Both the position numbers and the translations under genes were made by a program. A model generated the notes under the pieces. That model saw nothing but the letters and a program-made list of their open reading frames with translations. It did no database searches and was not told the DNA's origin. Of a stretch of 64,000 nt of DNA, positions 23,301-32,970 are shown piece after piece. The stretch covers positions 62,001 through 126,000 of the forward strand of contig JAGMUV010000044.1 of the NCBI GenBank assembly GCA_020744425.1, given 5' to 3'. Within the stretch, counting starts at the first letter, position 1. The number at the start of each line of letters is the position of its first letter. This DNA is from Dactylonectria macrodidyma. Taxonomy: Eukaryota; Ascomycota; Sordariomycetes; Hypocreales; Nectriaceae.

Positions 23301-26300
23301 CTGGGAAATCCCTTCGCCGTCTTCTTCACCCACGCTAGGGAAACATTGACTTATGACTGCGAAGACACGCCGGATGATGGCCGGCTGCAGCATGAGTTGA
23401 CGCTCGAGACCGACCGTTTCGGGAACGTGTTGAAAGCGCTTTCAATATCCTACGGTCGTCGACCGGGAAAGAGCCAGCTGTCCACAGCGGAACATAGGGC
23501 CGTTCAGGAGCGTACTCACGTTGTCCTCATGGAGTCGGATGTCACGAAGCTAATAGATGAGCCTGATCAGTATCGGCTGCCTGTCCTCTGCCAGACCAGC
23601 ACTTGGGAAGTCACCGGAGTTCATTCTGACCCGAATCTGGAGCGGATGCCTTTGAACATGTTCACGGACAAGGACTTCGCCTTACTGAGTGGCCTGACCG
23701 AAGTCCCTTACGATGGCACTAATTCTCCAACCACTCAACAAAAGAGGCTCGTGGAACAGACGAGGACGCTGTTCAGAAGCGACGACTTGACTCGTCTCCT
23801 GCCTTTTGGTCAAGCGGGCGCCCTGGGGATTACGGGCGAAACTTACCGGCTGGCATTCACGTCGGATTATCTGTCCAAGTGCTTTCAACGCGGCACTGAA
23901 ACCCTCATTCCTGACTTGTCTCTCCTGCAAGCCAGAGACAAGGGCGCTTACGTGGACTTGGAACAGAACGGCAAGTGGTGGAAGCCATCCGAACGAGAGT
24001 ATATGCATCCGGATCCGGCTTCATCGCCTGCGCAAGAGCTCTCGGAAGCCAGAGCGCATTTCTTCCTCATCCGCCGGGACACTGATCAGTTCGGAAACAG
24101 TGATACCGTGGACTACGATCAATATGATCTATTGCCACTGGTCACTAGAGATGCGCTGCAGAATACACTCACGGCGAGGCACGACTATCGCATCCTCAAA
24201 CCTCACCATCTGACTGATGAAAACGGCAACCGCTCCGTAGTAGCTTACGATGCACTCGGCCTCGTGGCCGGAAATGCAATCATGGGGAAGACCAGCCAAA
24301 ACATTGGCGACAATCTAGAAGGCTTCGACGCTGATCTTACTCAAGAACAGCTCGACCAATTTTTCGCTTCGCCCACAGGTCCAGTTGCGCGAGCACTACT
24401 TGCAAATGCCTCCACGCGGACTGTATACGACCCATTACGGTACTGGCGAGCGGCAACTTCTGCTCAGCCTCCCACTGTCCCGGCTGCAACGTATGCTGCG
24501 ACTATTACTCGAGAGTTCCGTGCTTCCGATTCTTCCAATAGTGGCTTGATTCTGGTTAGTTTCGGGTATTCAGACGGAATTGGACAAGTAATTCAGAGCA
24601 AGCGTCAAGCGGAACCCGGTCCACTTGGGGATAGGGACATGGTCAATCCCCGCTGGACGGCCTCTGGTTATACTGTGCTGAACAACAAGGGTATGCCTGT
24701 GAAGAAGTTTGAGCCATTCTTTGATGATGCCCACGATTTCCGCCCTGAAACAAAGGTCGGTGTCTGCTCCATCATCATGTACGATTCGCAAAGTCGGGCT
24801 GTTGCCACACTGCATCCAAACCACACTTGGGAAAAGGTGGTGTTCGATGCATGGGATACAACCACATTTGACGTAAGCGACACGGTAGATGTGAGTGACC
24901 CAAGAAATGACCCAGATGTGGGTGCCTACTTCAAGCGCCTATCTACTGCCCAGTTTCTGCCGTCTTGGGTCGATGCTCGCAAGAATGGTCAGCTCGGTCC
25001 AGATGAGAAAGCCGCAGCCACCAAAGCTCGCGAACATGCAAACACCCCGAGCGTGGAACATTTCGATTCCCTGGGACGGAATTTTCTCAAGATTGCGGAC
25101 AACGGCAGTCGAGGGAAGTACATGACGTACATCATCCTCGACGTTGAGGGGAACCGAAGACAAACCGTAGATGCCCGAGGGCGGATCGTGTCGAAAGTAG
25201 AATACGACATGCTTGGCGGAGCTCTACACCATTCCGGTCTCGACAATGGGGAAAGATGGATTCTCAATGATGCCACGGATAAGGCAATGATGGCATGGGA
25301 CAGCCGTGGGTACTGTCATGTATCGAAGTATGATGCCCTCCAGCGCCTGACAGAAGCGCTCGTTCGCCATAGCAATGGACCAGAGATATTGGTGTCAAAG
25401 ACAGTGTATGGAGAAGGTTTGAGCGATCCAACGACCAATAACCATCGCGGCCGGATATACCAGACCCATGATCAGGCAGGGATTGTTACTAATGAGGCAT
25501 TTGATTTCGAAGGCAACATTACAAGTACGAAGAGGCAGCTTTGGTCCGTGTATCAATCAAGCGTCAACATCAGCGAGCCACCCCTCCTCGAAAGTGGCGC
25601 TTATACATCCACTTTCAAGTACGATGCCCTCAAGCGCCCAATCGCATCGTCTGCACCAGATGGATCGTTGCTGCGACAAAGGTACAACGAAGCTGGATTC
25701 GTTGACTCGGTGGATGCACGAGCTGTCATGCCATCCGGAGAGCTAGCCAATGATTTCAGTGCCTTCATTCAGAACATTGATTACGATGCACAAGGACAGA
25801 AGACTCGGGTCGTATATGGCAATGGAACCGTTGAGAGCTTTTCGTACGATCCGCTAACATATCGACTTGCCGCGAAACGATTGCAGAACGGGAATACAAT
25901 CCACCTCGATCTTCGCTATGTGTACGATCCACTCGGTAATGTCAGCAGCATCCGCGACGCAGCGCAGCAGACCATCTATTTCAGAAACGCCATCGTTGAT
26001 GCTTCCGTAGAGTACACCTATGATGCTCTAAGCCGCCTGATTTCTGCGACTGGCAGAGAGCATCTCGGCCAAACCAACGGTCAGCCGAATGGGGCATCAC
26101 CCCCTGGGCCATCCAATGAAGCTCAGACTCGCCTGCTTGCTCCCGGTGACGGAAATGCCATGGGCCGGTATCTCGAGTCGTATACACACGATGAGACTGG
26201 CAATATACTGAACATTCAACACTCTGGTAGCAGTTCTCAGAACCCTGGCTGGACGCAACGATTCACCTACCAAGAGCGGAGCCTTCTTGAGAACGGCAAA

Positions 26301-28169
26301 ACCAGCAATCGATTGAGTAGTACAAACACGGGTAACTCGTCGCAGTCGTACGAGTACGACGCACACGGGAACATGACCAAGATGCCACACTTGACCATGA
26401 TGCAATGGGATTTCAAGGATCAATTGCAAGCAACGTCAAAGCAATTCGTCAATAATGGTACCTCGGAAACGACGTTCTACGTCTATGACAACGCGGGAAA
26501 CCGAATCCGCAAAGTGACTGAACGCGCCGCCAGTGACGGAGAGATGCCATCTCGGATGAAGGAGAGAATTTACATTGGAGAGTTCTGGGAGACGTATCGT
26601 GAGTATCCAGCTCCATCTGCCGAAGGGGATACGGCTGGTTCGCGGCCACTTCAACCAGAACTGGAGAGAGTCACGTTGCACGTTCCCGACGATCAGCAAC
26701 CTGTGTGTTGTGTCGAGACCCGCGTCCATGGCACTGATCCTGCCCCGGCTCAGCTGACTCGTTACTCGTATGGAAATCACTTGGGATCTGTCGCCCTGGA
26801 ACTGAATGACGCTGCAGAAATCATATCATACGAAGAGTACTTTCCATACGGTGGCACCTCATTCCAGTCTGTCCGAAGCCAGAACGATGTGCCTAAGCGG
26901 TATCGCTACACTGGGAAAGAACGCGACGAAGAAAACGGACTGTACTACCACGGGGCACGCTACTATGCGTGCTGGTTGTGCAGATGGACAGCCTGTGATC
27001 CTTCAGGATATAGCGACGGGCCGAACTTGTACCAGTACGTGCGGGGGAATCCGGTCACCTTGAGCGATCCAAACGGCGAGTTCCCGCTTGATCCTCGACA
27101 ACTCGTCGGCGAGCTCGACTCAGCCATGAAGAAGGCTGGCGATGTCCTCGACAAGGCGGGTGATGTGGCACTCGGAGTCGGAGACGCTGCTGTTGAAATC
27201 GGGCAAGGCGCGCTCACGGTTGCCTTGGCACCACACGTCGCCGCTGCTCAGATGGCAGATAGCATGGTGGAGGCATATCACGAGTATGGCGGAGGTTTCG
27301 ACGGCACCCTCATGGCAGTGAACCAGCTCAACCCGGCCTATCATGCCATGGTCAATGCATACGAAGCGAAAGAAGCTATAGATCGAGGAGACTATCGGGG
27401 AGCCGGGAGGCAGGGCACCCACTTCTTTGTGAATGTGGCAGCAACCGTTGCCGTGGCAGCCGGCGGCGCCGGTGCAGTTGAAGGCTTCATCGAAGGCGAA
27501 TCCCAAGCTGCAGCCGGATCTCTCGCCAGATCCCAGGCACGGAAGCCCAGTACGCTGGGGAAGGTCCCGGAGAAGCCCGGCCTCCCCGCTGCTCCGAAGG
27601 AGCCTCCCGTCGCCGTTCACCCGGAACCACCGGCGCCCGCGCCCAAGGCCCCACCTCCGGCGCCGCCACCTCCGGCTTCTCCTCCGGCACCGGCTGCACA
27701 GTCCCTTCCTCAGCCACCGCCCGATCTCTTCCCGGTGAAGTGCACCAACCGACTCATCCCACCAGAAGAGATCATTCCGCTCGAGAAACCAGGTCAAGTT
27801 GCGAGGCCGATTGGAGGCGGCGACGGCATCACGAAATCGATGCGAAAACGGGCGCAAAAGAGCGGCGAAAGACTTAGTGGACCGGGAAAATATGACGTCG
27901 CTCACTGGGATGAGCCGCACAGCCAGTCTCAGCCTGGTGCTCGCCTGCGGCTGCGGATACAAAAGGCAGGGCCCAATCGGGGTGAAGGGAATCGAATCGC
28001 GAAAGAAAACCAGTTTACTCGGAATAACCCTGATTGGGCGAAGGCGAACAATCGATTTGCGCGACCTGTAAACGAGAGGAGTGGGGGCAAGGGGAAGTCA
28101 AAGGGGTTGAAGAAGCCCCAAACCCCGAATCCGACGAAGCCGAAGGGCGGTTTAAAGAAGAAGCCGTAG
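20385..28169 (+). CDS. TcB-TcC fusion of an insecticidal toxin complex, with variable C-terminal effector
   Basis: Single-exon protein of about 2594 aa; the frame is open from 20271 but the first ATG is at 20385 (GAATGGCTG). Order of parts: SpvB-type N-terminal domain (around 25-300; GPFGLGWSLSLP near 86); FG-GAP/VCBS-like beta-propeller repeats with D-x-TGDG motifs near 560, 617 and 672 (TcdB middle domains); a midC block near 810-840 (FHDGYYDGVEREFHGFG); many YD/RHS repeats; and an RHS core with YTGKERDEENGLYYHGARYY near 2174, closing in the DPSG...DPNG pair near 2207-2230. In bacterial homologues this forms a hollow shell, the core end self-cleaves, and the effector is carried inside. About 362 residues follow the core: helices, a proline-rich linker, and a basic end of unknown fold. 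Divergent partner of the TcA-like gene. Intact; bacterial origin inferred. Confidence 0.9.
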   Translation: MAEIGGSQKPGPDAGAAAGDQKGSVSLPTLSLPKGGGALRGIDEKFTTNGATGSAGLTVSINSSPSRSGFHPQLSLTYDSGSGNGPFGLGWSLSLPSITRKTSKGLPRYDDSNESDIFVLSGSEDLVSLYRTDSSGNVLTDESGHGVVDEIQRDGFVVRRYAPRIEGGFARIEKWTNLGDGMVHWRTITGENVTTLYGADSNSRIADSASGNVFSWLLCQSFDDKGNAMKYTYKSEDSENVNIQQANELHRTEQIRSVNRYIKNIKYGNRHPNRDADWNLISPAALPEADWMFEIVFDYGEHDAVDPKPSDTGTWDCRQDAFSVCRSRFEIRTYRLCKRVLVFHHFPEELGRDDYLVQSLDIGYDENRVASLATSFTHCGYVVPPTSSPSGSYIRRTLAPFTLEYSRCPSPEDLAKLPLQDFSSEDLENIPAGVSGERINWTDLNGEGLPGVLFQNDGSWYYKRNTSANNLDPASGSVIPKPRLGALEELLTIPGLSSHDVLRMEDLSSSGQLDAVLLSGPAKGFWKRTVSRDWHDFQYFASVPSSAELSDDKNMRLIDLTGDGIADILVTDSEGLTWYPGLGEGGYGPSQYVRHVLDEEKGPKLVFSDADQSIYLADMTGDGLTDLVRIRNSEVCYWHNLGYGRFGPKICVDSVPAFDHDDRFQPRSVHLADIDGTGTTDIVYAGADGIDIYANQSGNSFANRVRLEAQAPEVADSSVSVVDILGNGTACLVLSSSLPHNTYRSLQYVDLMQGQKPYLLTRAVNNMGSETRIRYAPSTRYYLDDLDKGRQCQSILHFPIQCVERVEVYDWVRRTRFTSRYAFHDGYYDGVEREFHGFGMMEQWDTEELDITPGDPTSLDLETTPINLDAASYIPPIYTKTWLHTGAPPGDESVLPTRSSEYYHASASAELDVSVMAFDKSLGSEEFRQAYRALKGSALRSEVYSLDPNLPLSDVPRLISEKNYTVNLIQAQLGNPFAVFFTHARETLTYDCEDTPDDGRLQHELTLETDRFGNVLKALSISYGRRPGKSQLSTAEHRAVQERTHVVLMESDVTKLIDEPDQYRLPVLCQTSTWEVTGVHSDPNLERMPLNMFTDKDFALLSGLTEVPYDGTNSPTTQQKRLVEQTRTLFRSDDLTRLLPFGQAGALGITGETYRLAFTSDYLSKCFQRGTETLIPDLSLLQARDKGAYVDLEQNGKWWKPSEREYMHPDPASSPAQELSEARAHFFLIRRDTDQFGNSDTVDYDQYDLLPLVTRDALQNTLTARHDYRILKPHHLTDENGNRSVVAYDALGLVAGNAIMGKTSQNIGDNLEGFDADLTQEQLDQFFASPTGPVARALLANASTRTVYDPLRYWRAATSAQPPTVPAATYAATITREFRASDSSNSGLILVSFGYSDGIGQVIQSKRQAEPGPLGDRDMVNPRWTASGYTVLNNKGMPVKKFEPFFDDAHDFRPETKVGVCSIIMYDSQSRAVATLHPNHTWEKVVFDAWDTTTFDVSDTVDVSDPRNDPDVGAYFKRLSTAQFLPSWVDARKNGQLGPDEKAAATKAREHANTPSVEHFDSLGRNFLKIADNGSRGKYMTYIILDVEGNRRQTVDARGRIVSKVEYDMLGGALHHSGLDNGERWILNDATDKAMMAWDSRGYCHVSKYDALQRLTEALVRHSNGPEILVSKTVYGEGLSDPTTNNHRGRIYQTHDQAGIVTNEAFDFEGNITSTKRQLWSVYQSSVNISEPPLLESGAYTSTFKYDALKRPIASSAPDGSLLRQRYNEAGFVDSVDARAVMPSGELANDFSAFIQNIDYDAQGQKTRVVYGNGTVESFSYDPLTYRLAAKRLQNGNTIHLDLRYVYDPLGNVSSIRDAAQQTIYFRNAIVDASVEYTYDALSRLISATGREHLGQTNGQPNGASPPGPSNEAQTRLLAPGDGNAMGRYLESYTHDETGNILNIQHSGSSSQNPGWTQRFTYQERSLLENGKTSNRLSSTNTGNSSQSYEYDAHGNMTKMPHLTMMQWDFKDQLQATSKQFVNNGTSETTFYVYDNAGNRIRKVTERAASDGEMPSRMKERIYIGEFWETYREYPAPSAEGDTAGSRPLQPELERVTLHVPDDQQPVCCVETRVHGTDPAPAQLTRYSYGNHLGSVALELNDAAEIISYEEYFPYGGTSFQSVRSQNDVPKRYRYTGKERDEENGLYYHGARYYACWLCRWTACDPSGYSDGPNLYQYVRGNPVTLSDPNGEFPLDPRQLVGELDSAMKKAGDVLDKAGDVALGVGDAAVEIGQGALTVALAPHVAAAQMADSMVEAYHEYGGGFDGTLMAVNQLNPAYHAMVNAYEAKEAIDRGDYRGAGRQGTHFFVNVAATVAVAAGGAGAVEGFIEGESQAAAGSLARSQARKPSTLGKVPEKPGLPAAPKEPPVAVHPEPPAPAPKAPPPAPPPPASPPAPAAQSLPQPPPDLFPVKCTNRLIPPEEIIPLEKPGQVARPIGGGDGITKSMRKRAQKSGERLSGPGKYDVAHWDEPHSQSQPGARLRLRIQKAGPNRGEGNRIAKENQFTRNNPDWAKANNRFARPVNERSGGKGKSKGLKKPQTPNPTKPKGGLKKKP
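27080..28166 (+). other. Variable C-terminal effector region of the TcB-TcC fusion
   Basis: About 362 residues beyond the RHS core. First come small-residue helices rich in Ala, Gly and Val (27110-27500). Next is a Pro/Ala/Lys linker (about 27560-27725) with PPAPPPPAS-like runs. The last part, of about 140 residues, is basic, with the blocks KYDVAHWDEPHS (near 27886) and PNRGEGNRIAKEN (near 27972), and ends in a Lys/Gly/Pro tail. His residues followed by Asn-rich motifs recall HNH-type nuclease toxins, but I could not place it in a family. Treat the enzymatic role as unknown. Confidence 0.5.
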
Positions 28170-29982
28170 TGTTAATTTCCAGTAATAGTGTGTCAAGGTG
28201 AGGCCAGCTTTCATATTCACGATTGATAAAGCTAATAAAGATAGCAGAGTTGTGTTCATATCTCTTGCTACTAGCTAGCGTCAGTGTTAGATAATGGGCG
28301 GATCGGAGAGCATTAAACTAACCCCAGTTCTTGCGCGATTCCTACATGTTAAATATCGTGCACTTGGGAGTTGACGTGTACATCCGTGGATTCTCTGCTT
28401 GATGAAGGTAGCGATGGCTCTGAGCTTTCTATTGCACTGACCTACCCTATACCGCACCCGAGTTCCAGAAACAGAGTGCCTCTGGACGAGAACACCACTC
28501 CGAAGATGAGATATTTGACATCACAGTCTTGGTCTTTCAAGGTATATTGATTTGATAGATAGCCCTAAAATGTCACCTTAGCCACAGACTCTTTCTCCAC
28601 AGCCTCAGATCTGTGGTGCCCAATGGAATGGTCTCTTGGACGAGTGAGAACTTCCCCAATCCGGATCCTAGATTCAACCAGGCTTCGTTGTACAGTGTAC
28701 TGGTTTCTTTATATTGGGAGAAGATGGAGGACTCTTTGGCTGCTCTAGCTGATGAGCGCTCCAACGTTGTCGGCGACGACGTCAGGAATTTTTCTGACCT
28801 GGAGCCTTTGATGTAGACGGGGAGAGTGATGGGCAGTAAGGACTTAGGGGCAGCTGTGAAAGATAGGTCGTTACAGTATCTGTACGGCGCCGTGTCATAG
28901 ATTATACTAACTAGAGCTTATATTTCTAGAGAAACTGCAATGGTCACAAGCTGAGATGTGACTTGGACTAATTCTATCGTATTTTCCGCCTGAGGATGAT
29001 ATGGCATTTGACGTCATAACAAATACAATGCTCCAGATGACTTCTTGACACTTGATAAAACTCTCCAACTCGTTAGTCATTACTGCTAACGTATCAGCTC
29101 CGAGGACCCTAGGTGTTCCGAGAAGTTTCTCCTCAACTTCCAACGGTTGTGTTTTAAAGACGAACCAAACTGCGCCAAAGGCACTGCTTTCGACGGAACC
29201 AAGTGCGCCTCCTGGAACCTCCCAGTTTGCCCACGAGGGCACCACGTGCCACCCAAAGACCCAGGAATGTACTACGGGCGAACGGCCTGGGTGCTAAAAC
29301 ACTTTTGAGTTGATGAATGGCGCCTGCGTGTTGAAGATGGCCCCAAAATAATTCGAGGGAACCGCTCACAAGGACGAAGAATGCGTCTTTTGACGGACGC
29401 CTTGGATGTGACGATGGTCTTACCATTGCCCACGATTGTTGCATTTCAATCAGCCCACCTGCTTGGGTAGCTCTCTGCCTGCTCACCCCTAGATGGTTGA
29501 TCAAGCATGAAGACAGCAATGTAGAACAAGTTGTCTCGTAGCTATCTTGAGATACTCGACCTATCCATTCTGTTTGTACCATGAATGTCACAGCCGGTGA
29601 CTACTTGGTTTTTTAAGTTCGCTAAAGAAAGTTTGTAACAATGAAAAATAGTCAATGTCACGTTACAACTAATATATTACTTCCAGGATTTAGAAGGGCC
29701 GAAAGGCCGATACGAGGAAATGATCTACACATGTGACGTCTACTTCCCCGCATTCTAGTCTCTATTTATCCGAACTAAAGCGGCGAGGTTATTGTAGATC
29801 AGGTCTGGCCAGGGGTCAAAACGGTTGTGAAAGCCTAAGAGGGAATGGTTCTCCGATTCCCATTCCGACTATTAATAACTGGCTGGCTGAGATGAAATGC
29901 TTAACTCCCGCAAGGGTGATATAGCGCACTACCGTCAACACTCTGTCGACTTCTTCAATTACAACATTCAGAAAACTCAACG
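28170..29982. other. Gene-poor interval between TcB-TcC and the GH125 gene
   Basis: No confident gene. The longest frames (28907-29245 and 29154-29591, reverse) overlap each other and match nothing recognisable. A 67-codon frame at 28613-28816 faintly resembles the tail of an FAD-linked oxidase, but it is too short to trust. A perfect TGACGTCA (CRE-like) site is at 29009-29016. Confidence 0.3.
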
Positions 29983-32089
29983 ATGTTGTCTCTTTCCATC
30001 CGATACGCCATTGGCGTTATCCTGTACGTCGCAGCAAGCGTCAACGCAAAGAGCTGGAGTGACTTCAAACCCCAACAGCGAGTTGCAAGCTCATGTCCTG
30101 ATTACACCGACTACTCCCAGAAACCCCACCCTCCCCTCTCACATGGCGAGTTGAAACTCCCCTACATGCGGCCAAAGGAACAGTGCAGGACGTTCAAGAG
30201 CCCGGCAGTAGAGGTAAGCGACATTCCAACAATGAGCAGCTCTCGATTTTCCTCAGCACGGACCTGCCGCTGACTTCCTCGTTATAGAAAGTGATTCGTG
30301 ACATCAAATCTCGGGCAAAGGACCCTGATCTTGCCCGACTATTTGAGAACACCTTCTCGTCGACACTTGATACAACGGTCAAATACTTTGACTCGGCCAA
30401 GAACCTTGCTTTTATCGTCACAGGCGTAAGTACCGCGAAGTCCAAGTTGACAACTAGAGAAACAGCATCTAACTTGTGCTTCAGGACATTACGTTCGTTC
30501 AACCCCTAGTACGTTCATTCCGGTTTATAAAGCTAACTTGCTGTGGAGGGCTCAATGGCTCCGTGACACTGGCAATCAATTCGCCCATCTGTACAAGCTA
30601 CTTCCTCACGATAAGAACCTTAAGGCCCTCGTGAAAGCTGTTATCAACACAGAATCAAGATACATCGCAGAGTATCCATACTGTGGTAGGTTTCTTTTAC
30701 CCCCAGGTCAAGAATATCTACAGTATCAGTTAACCATGTTACTTCGACAGGTGCTTTTCAACCGCCACCCGAGAGTGGGCTAAAACCAACTGTCAACGTA
30801 GGAGTCTCCTCGAAAATAGCGAAGCCAAAGTCACTACGCTTCTTACAAGCATGCTAACAAAATTCTTGACTAGGATTACGCTACACTTGTCATGGTCAAT
30901 CCGTACGTGTCTCCTTGACAAAATGAGGAAGCCTTTAATACTCCATCTTCTGCTCCGCTAACTGTCTTCCTTTCATACAGCCCAGTCAACAACCAGACTG
31001 TCTTCGAGTGTAAAGTATGTGATATTCCGTTGCCAATATGTATTTGAAGCTGAACACTCCTTCTAGTACGAACTTGACTCACTTGCCGGCTACCTCAAAA
31101 TCGTTCGTTCCTATTACGCGAATACAAAGGATTCCTCGTTTATCAACTCAAATTGTATGAGATGTCCAGATCGGTTGTTGCGCATTCATAACTATGCCAA
31201 ACGAAAGTTGTCAAGGGTAGTGCTTACAAGACGAACAGGGAAAGCAGCGATGAGCCAAATTCTAAGGGTCATTAAAGAACAGTCGCAAAGTACCTGGGCG
31301 GACGACTGGACATTTGTCAGCTACTACAACTGGACTGGACTCCCAGGCGCACTCCAGCCTCCCGTGCCAAATGGCGGAAACGGCGAGCCGAAGCTAGAAA
31401 ATGGGCTTGTTGCTTCCAGCCATCGCCCGTCCGATGATCTGACCGTCTTCAACTTCATAACATCGGACAACGCCATGATGTCTGTGGAACTCGACAACGT
31501 CGCCAGCTTGCTCGAAGACATTGGGCAAATGCCGAAGCTCTCTCGTAAGCTCCGAGAAAACGCAGTGACTATCCGAGATGCCGTCTGGAACCACACTCTT
31601 ACTTCAAACGGTATTTTTGCCTATGAGACCAACGGGTACGGTGGACAATACATAATGGATGACGCAAACGTACCAAGCCTCATTTCGTTGCCGTACCTAG
31701 GATTTCTCAAACGAGATGATGCGACATACAAGAAAACCAAGGCTACCTTATTTTCCAGAGCGAACCCCTACTTCGCGGCCGGGAAGAACTTCAGTGGCAT
31801 TGGTGGGCCTCATGCTAATGCCACGAATCCCTGGCCCATGTCACAAATATCGGCCGTCTTTGGTACAGACGACGACCACGAGATTACAGAGCGGCTCAAG
31901 CTCATCATGGAGAACACATCAGGACTCGGCCTCATCCACGAGAGCATCAATATCTACAATTCGTCAGAATTCACAAGGCCTTGGTTTGCGTGGGCTAACA
32001 GTTACTTTGCGGAGATGGTGCTTGACCTTGCTGAGAGGAAGCCCGGTCTGATCTTTAAAAACGATGAGCCATATGAAGTTGGCAGCTAA
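29983..32089 (+). CDS. Glycoside hydrolase family 125, exo-alpha-1,6-mannosidase
   Basis: Secreted enzyme of about 520 aa in nine exons: 29983-30213, 30288-30425, 30485-30492, 30549-30685, 30751-30797, 30874-30902, 30981-31014, 31067-31154, 31239-32089. Residues 1-22 form a signal peptide ending in Val-Asn-Ala. The GH125 hallmark TGDITAQWLRDTGNQF lies at 122-137 and is split by two introns around an 8-base exon. RPSDD is kept near residue 270. GH125 enzymes remove terminal alpha-1,6-mannose from mannans and N-glycans. The exon lengths sum to 1563 bases without a stop, and all introns are GT-AG and 52-84 bases long. An LTR-tail-like sequence starts about 70 bases after the stop. The gene appears intact and lies between the toxin genes and the P450 cluster. 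Confidence 0.88.
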
Positions 32090-32160
32090 AATTGCGAAAA
32101 CTGAAGCGGTTGAGGGTTCTGAAACCGCTTTAAGTCAATTAATCTAAGATGCATATATCT

Positions 32161-32208
32161 CACGCCTCGGATCTACCCTACAGCCCTAGGGTAGACCCGA
32201 GTGTCACA
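32161..32208 (+). repeat. LTR-tail fragment
   Basis: Forty of 48 bases match the right end of the solo LTR at 5482-5529, ending in the same GTCACA. The segment contains a perfect 8-bp hairpin, TCTACCCT...AGGGTAGA. The rest of the LTR is missing, so this is a relic. Confidence 0.5.
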
Positions 32209-32970
32209 ATACACACACATTAGCAGCTAAGTCATCTAAGTGCCACACAAGCTTTCTAATAGGTTCAAACTCTCAACCATATATCTATATCTGGCCTGCA
32301 TAGTGGGTTTTCGACCAAATAGTGGCCATGATCACGCTGTTCCATTAGCTCTTACCAACCCGTCAACCACCACTCCGTTCCCTTGACGCTAGTGACTAAT
32401 TCGTTCACAATGAGTTTTCTGTGCCTATTTTTAACTCTTTCAGAAAAGATACGGTGGAGCAATCCTCTACGGAACTTGGCTGTCGGGGGTTCAGGCCTGC
32501 ATTCGCCGAGATTCCGGCCCGGTGCTTAGCCCGGGACCGAGGCGGGGGATGGTCAATGGCCCTGAATGGCCCTGAAACCTTGCTCATGCCGTTGAAACTC
32601 TTTCAGGCCAAGATACGCACTAAAGGACCAATATGTGACAGCAGATTTCCGATCCAAAATGGCCTGTTGTCCATTTGGAGTAGTCTGCTTCGACCCCCCT
32701 GCCCAACTCGGACCGAACTCGGATCCCGGACTGTCGCCATTAAGCTGTCGCAAAAGGAGCTCCCAATCCCCCGCCCTCAAGCGGGCCTTGGAATTGCATT
32801 TGGCAGCAAAAGTCAAGGTAAATGTGTCTACCGTTCTTGATACAGCCATTCAGCTTAACTCGACGACGTCAAACTTTACTCTACCCAGGAGAATAGATCG
32901 CCCATACCAAGAGGCCGAACAGCGTGGAACCTCTCAGCCACATCCGGGCAATTGAAGGGACCTGCAAGCA
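32209..32970. other. Intergenic region before the first P450
   Basis: No supported gene. Overlapping frames of about 100-140 codons on both strands (32421-32955) share no family features and are probably chance products of a GC-rich stretch. That stretch has several CCGG words and a doubled AATGGCCCTG. It probably includes the promoter of the P450 gene. Confidence 0.35.

Noticed and set aside
9658..28169. Bacterial contamination as the source of the Tc genes
   Set aside because: A fungal-type intron inside TcA and intron-bearing fungal genes on the same sequence argue against it, though read-level proof is not available here.
28613..28816. Possible tail of an FAD-linked oxidase
   Set aside because: Weak likeness over about 60 codons only, with no upstream exons found in the 400 bases before it.
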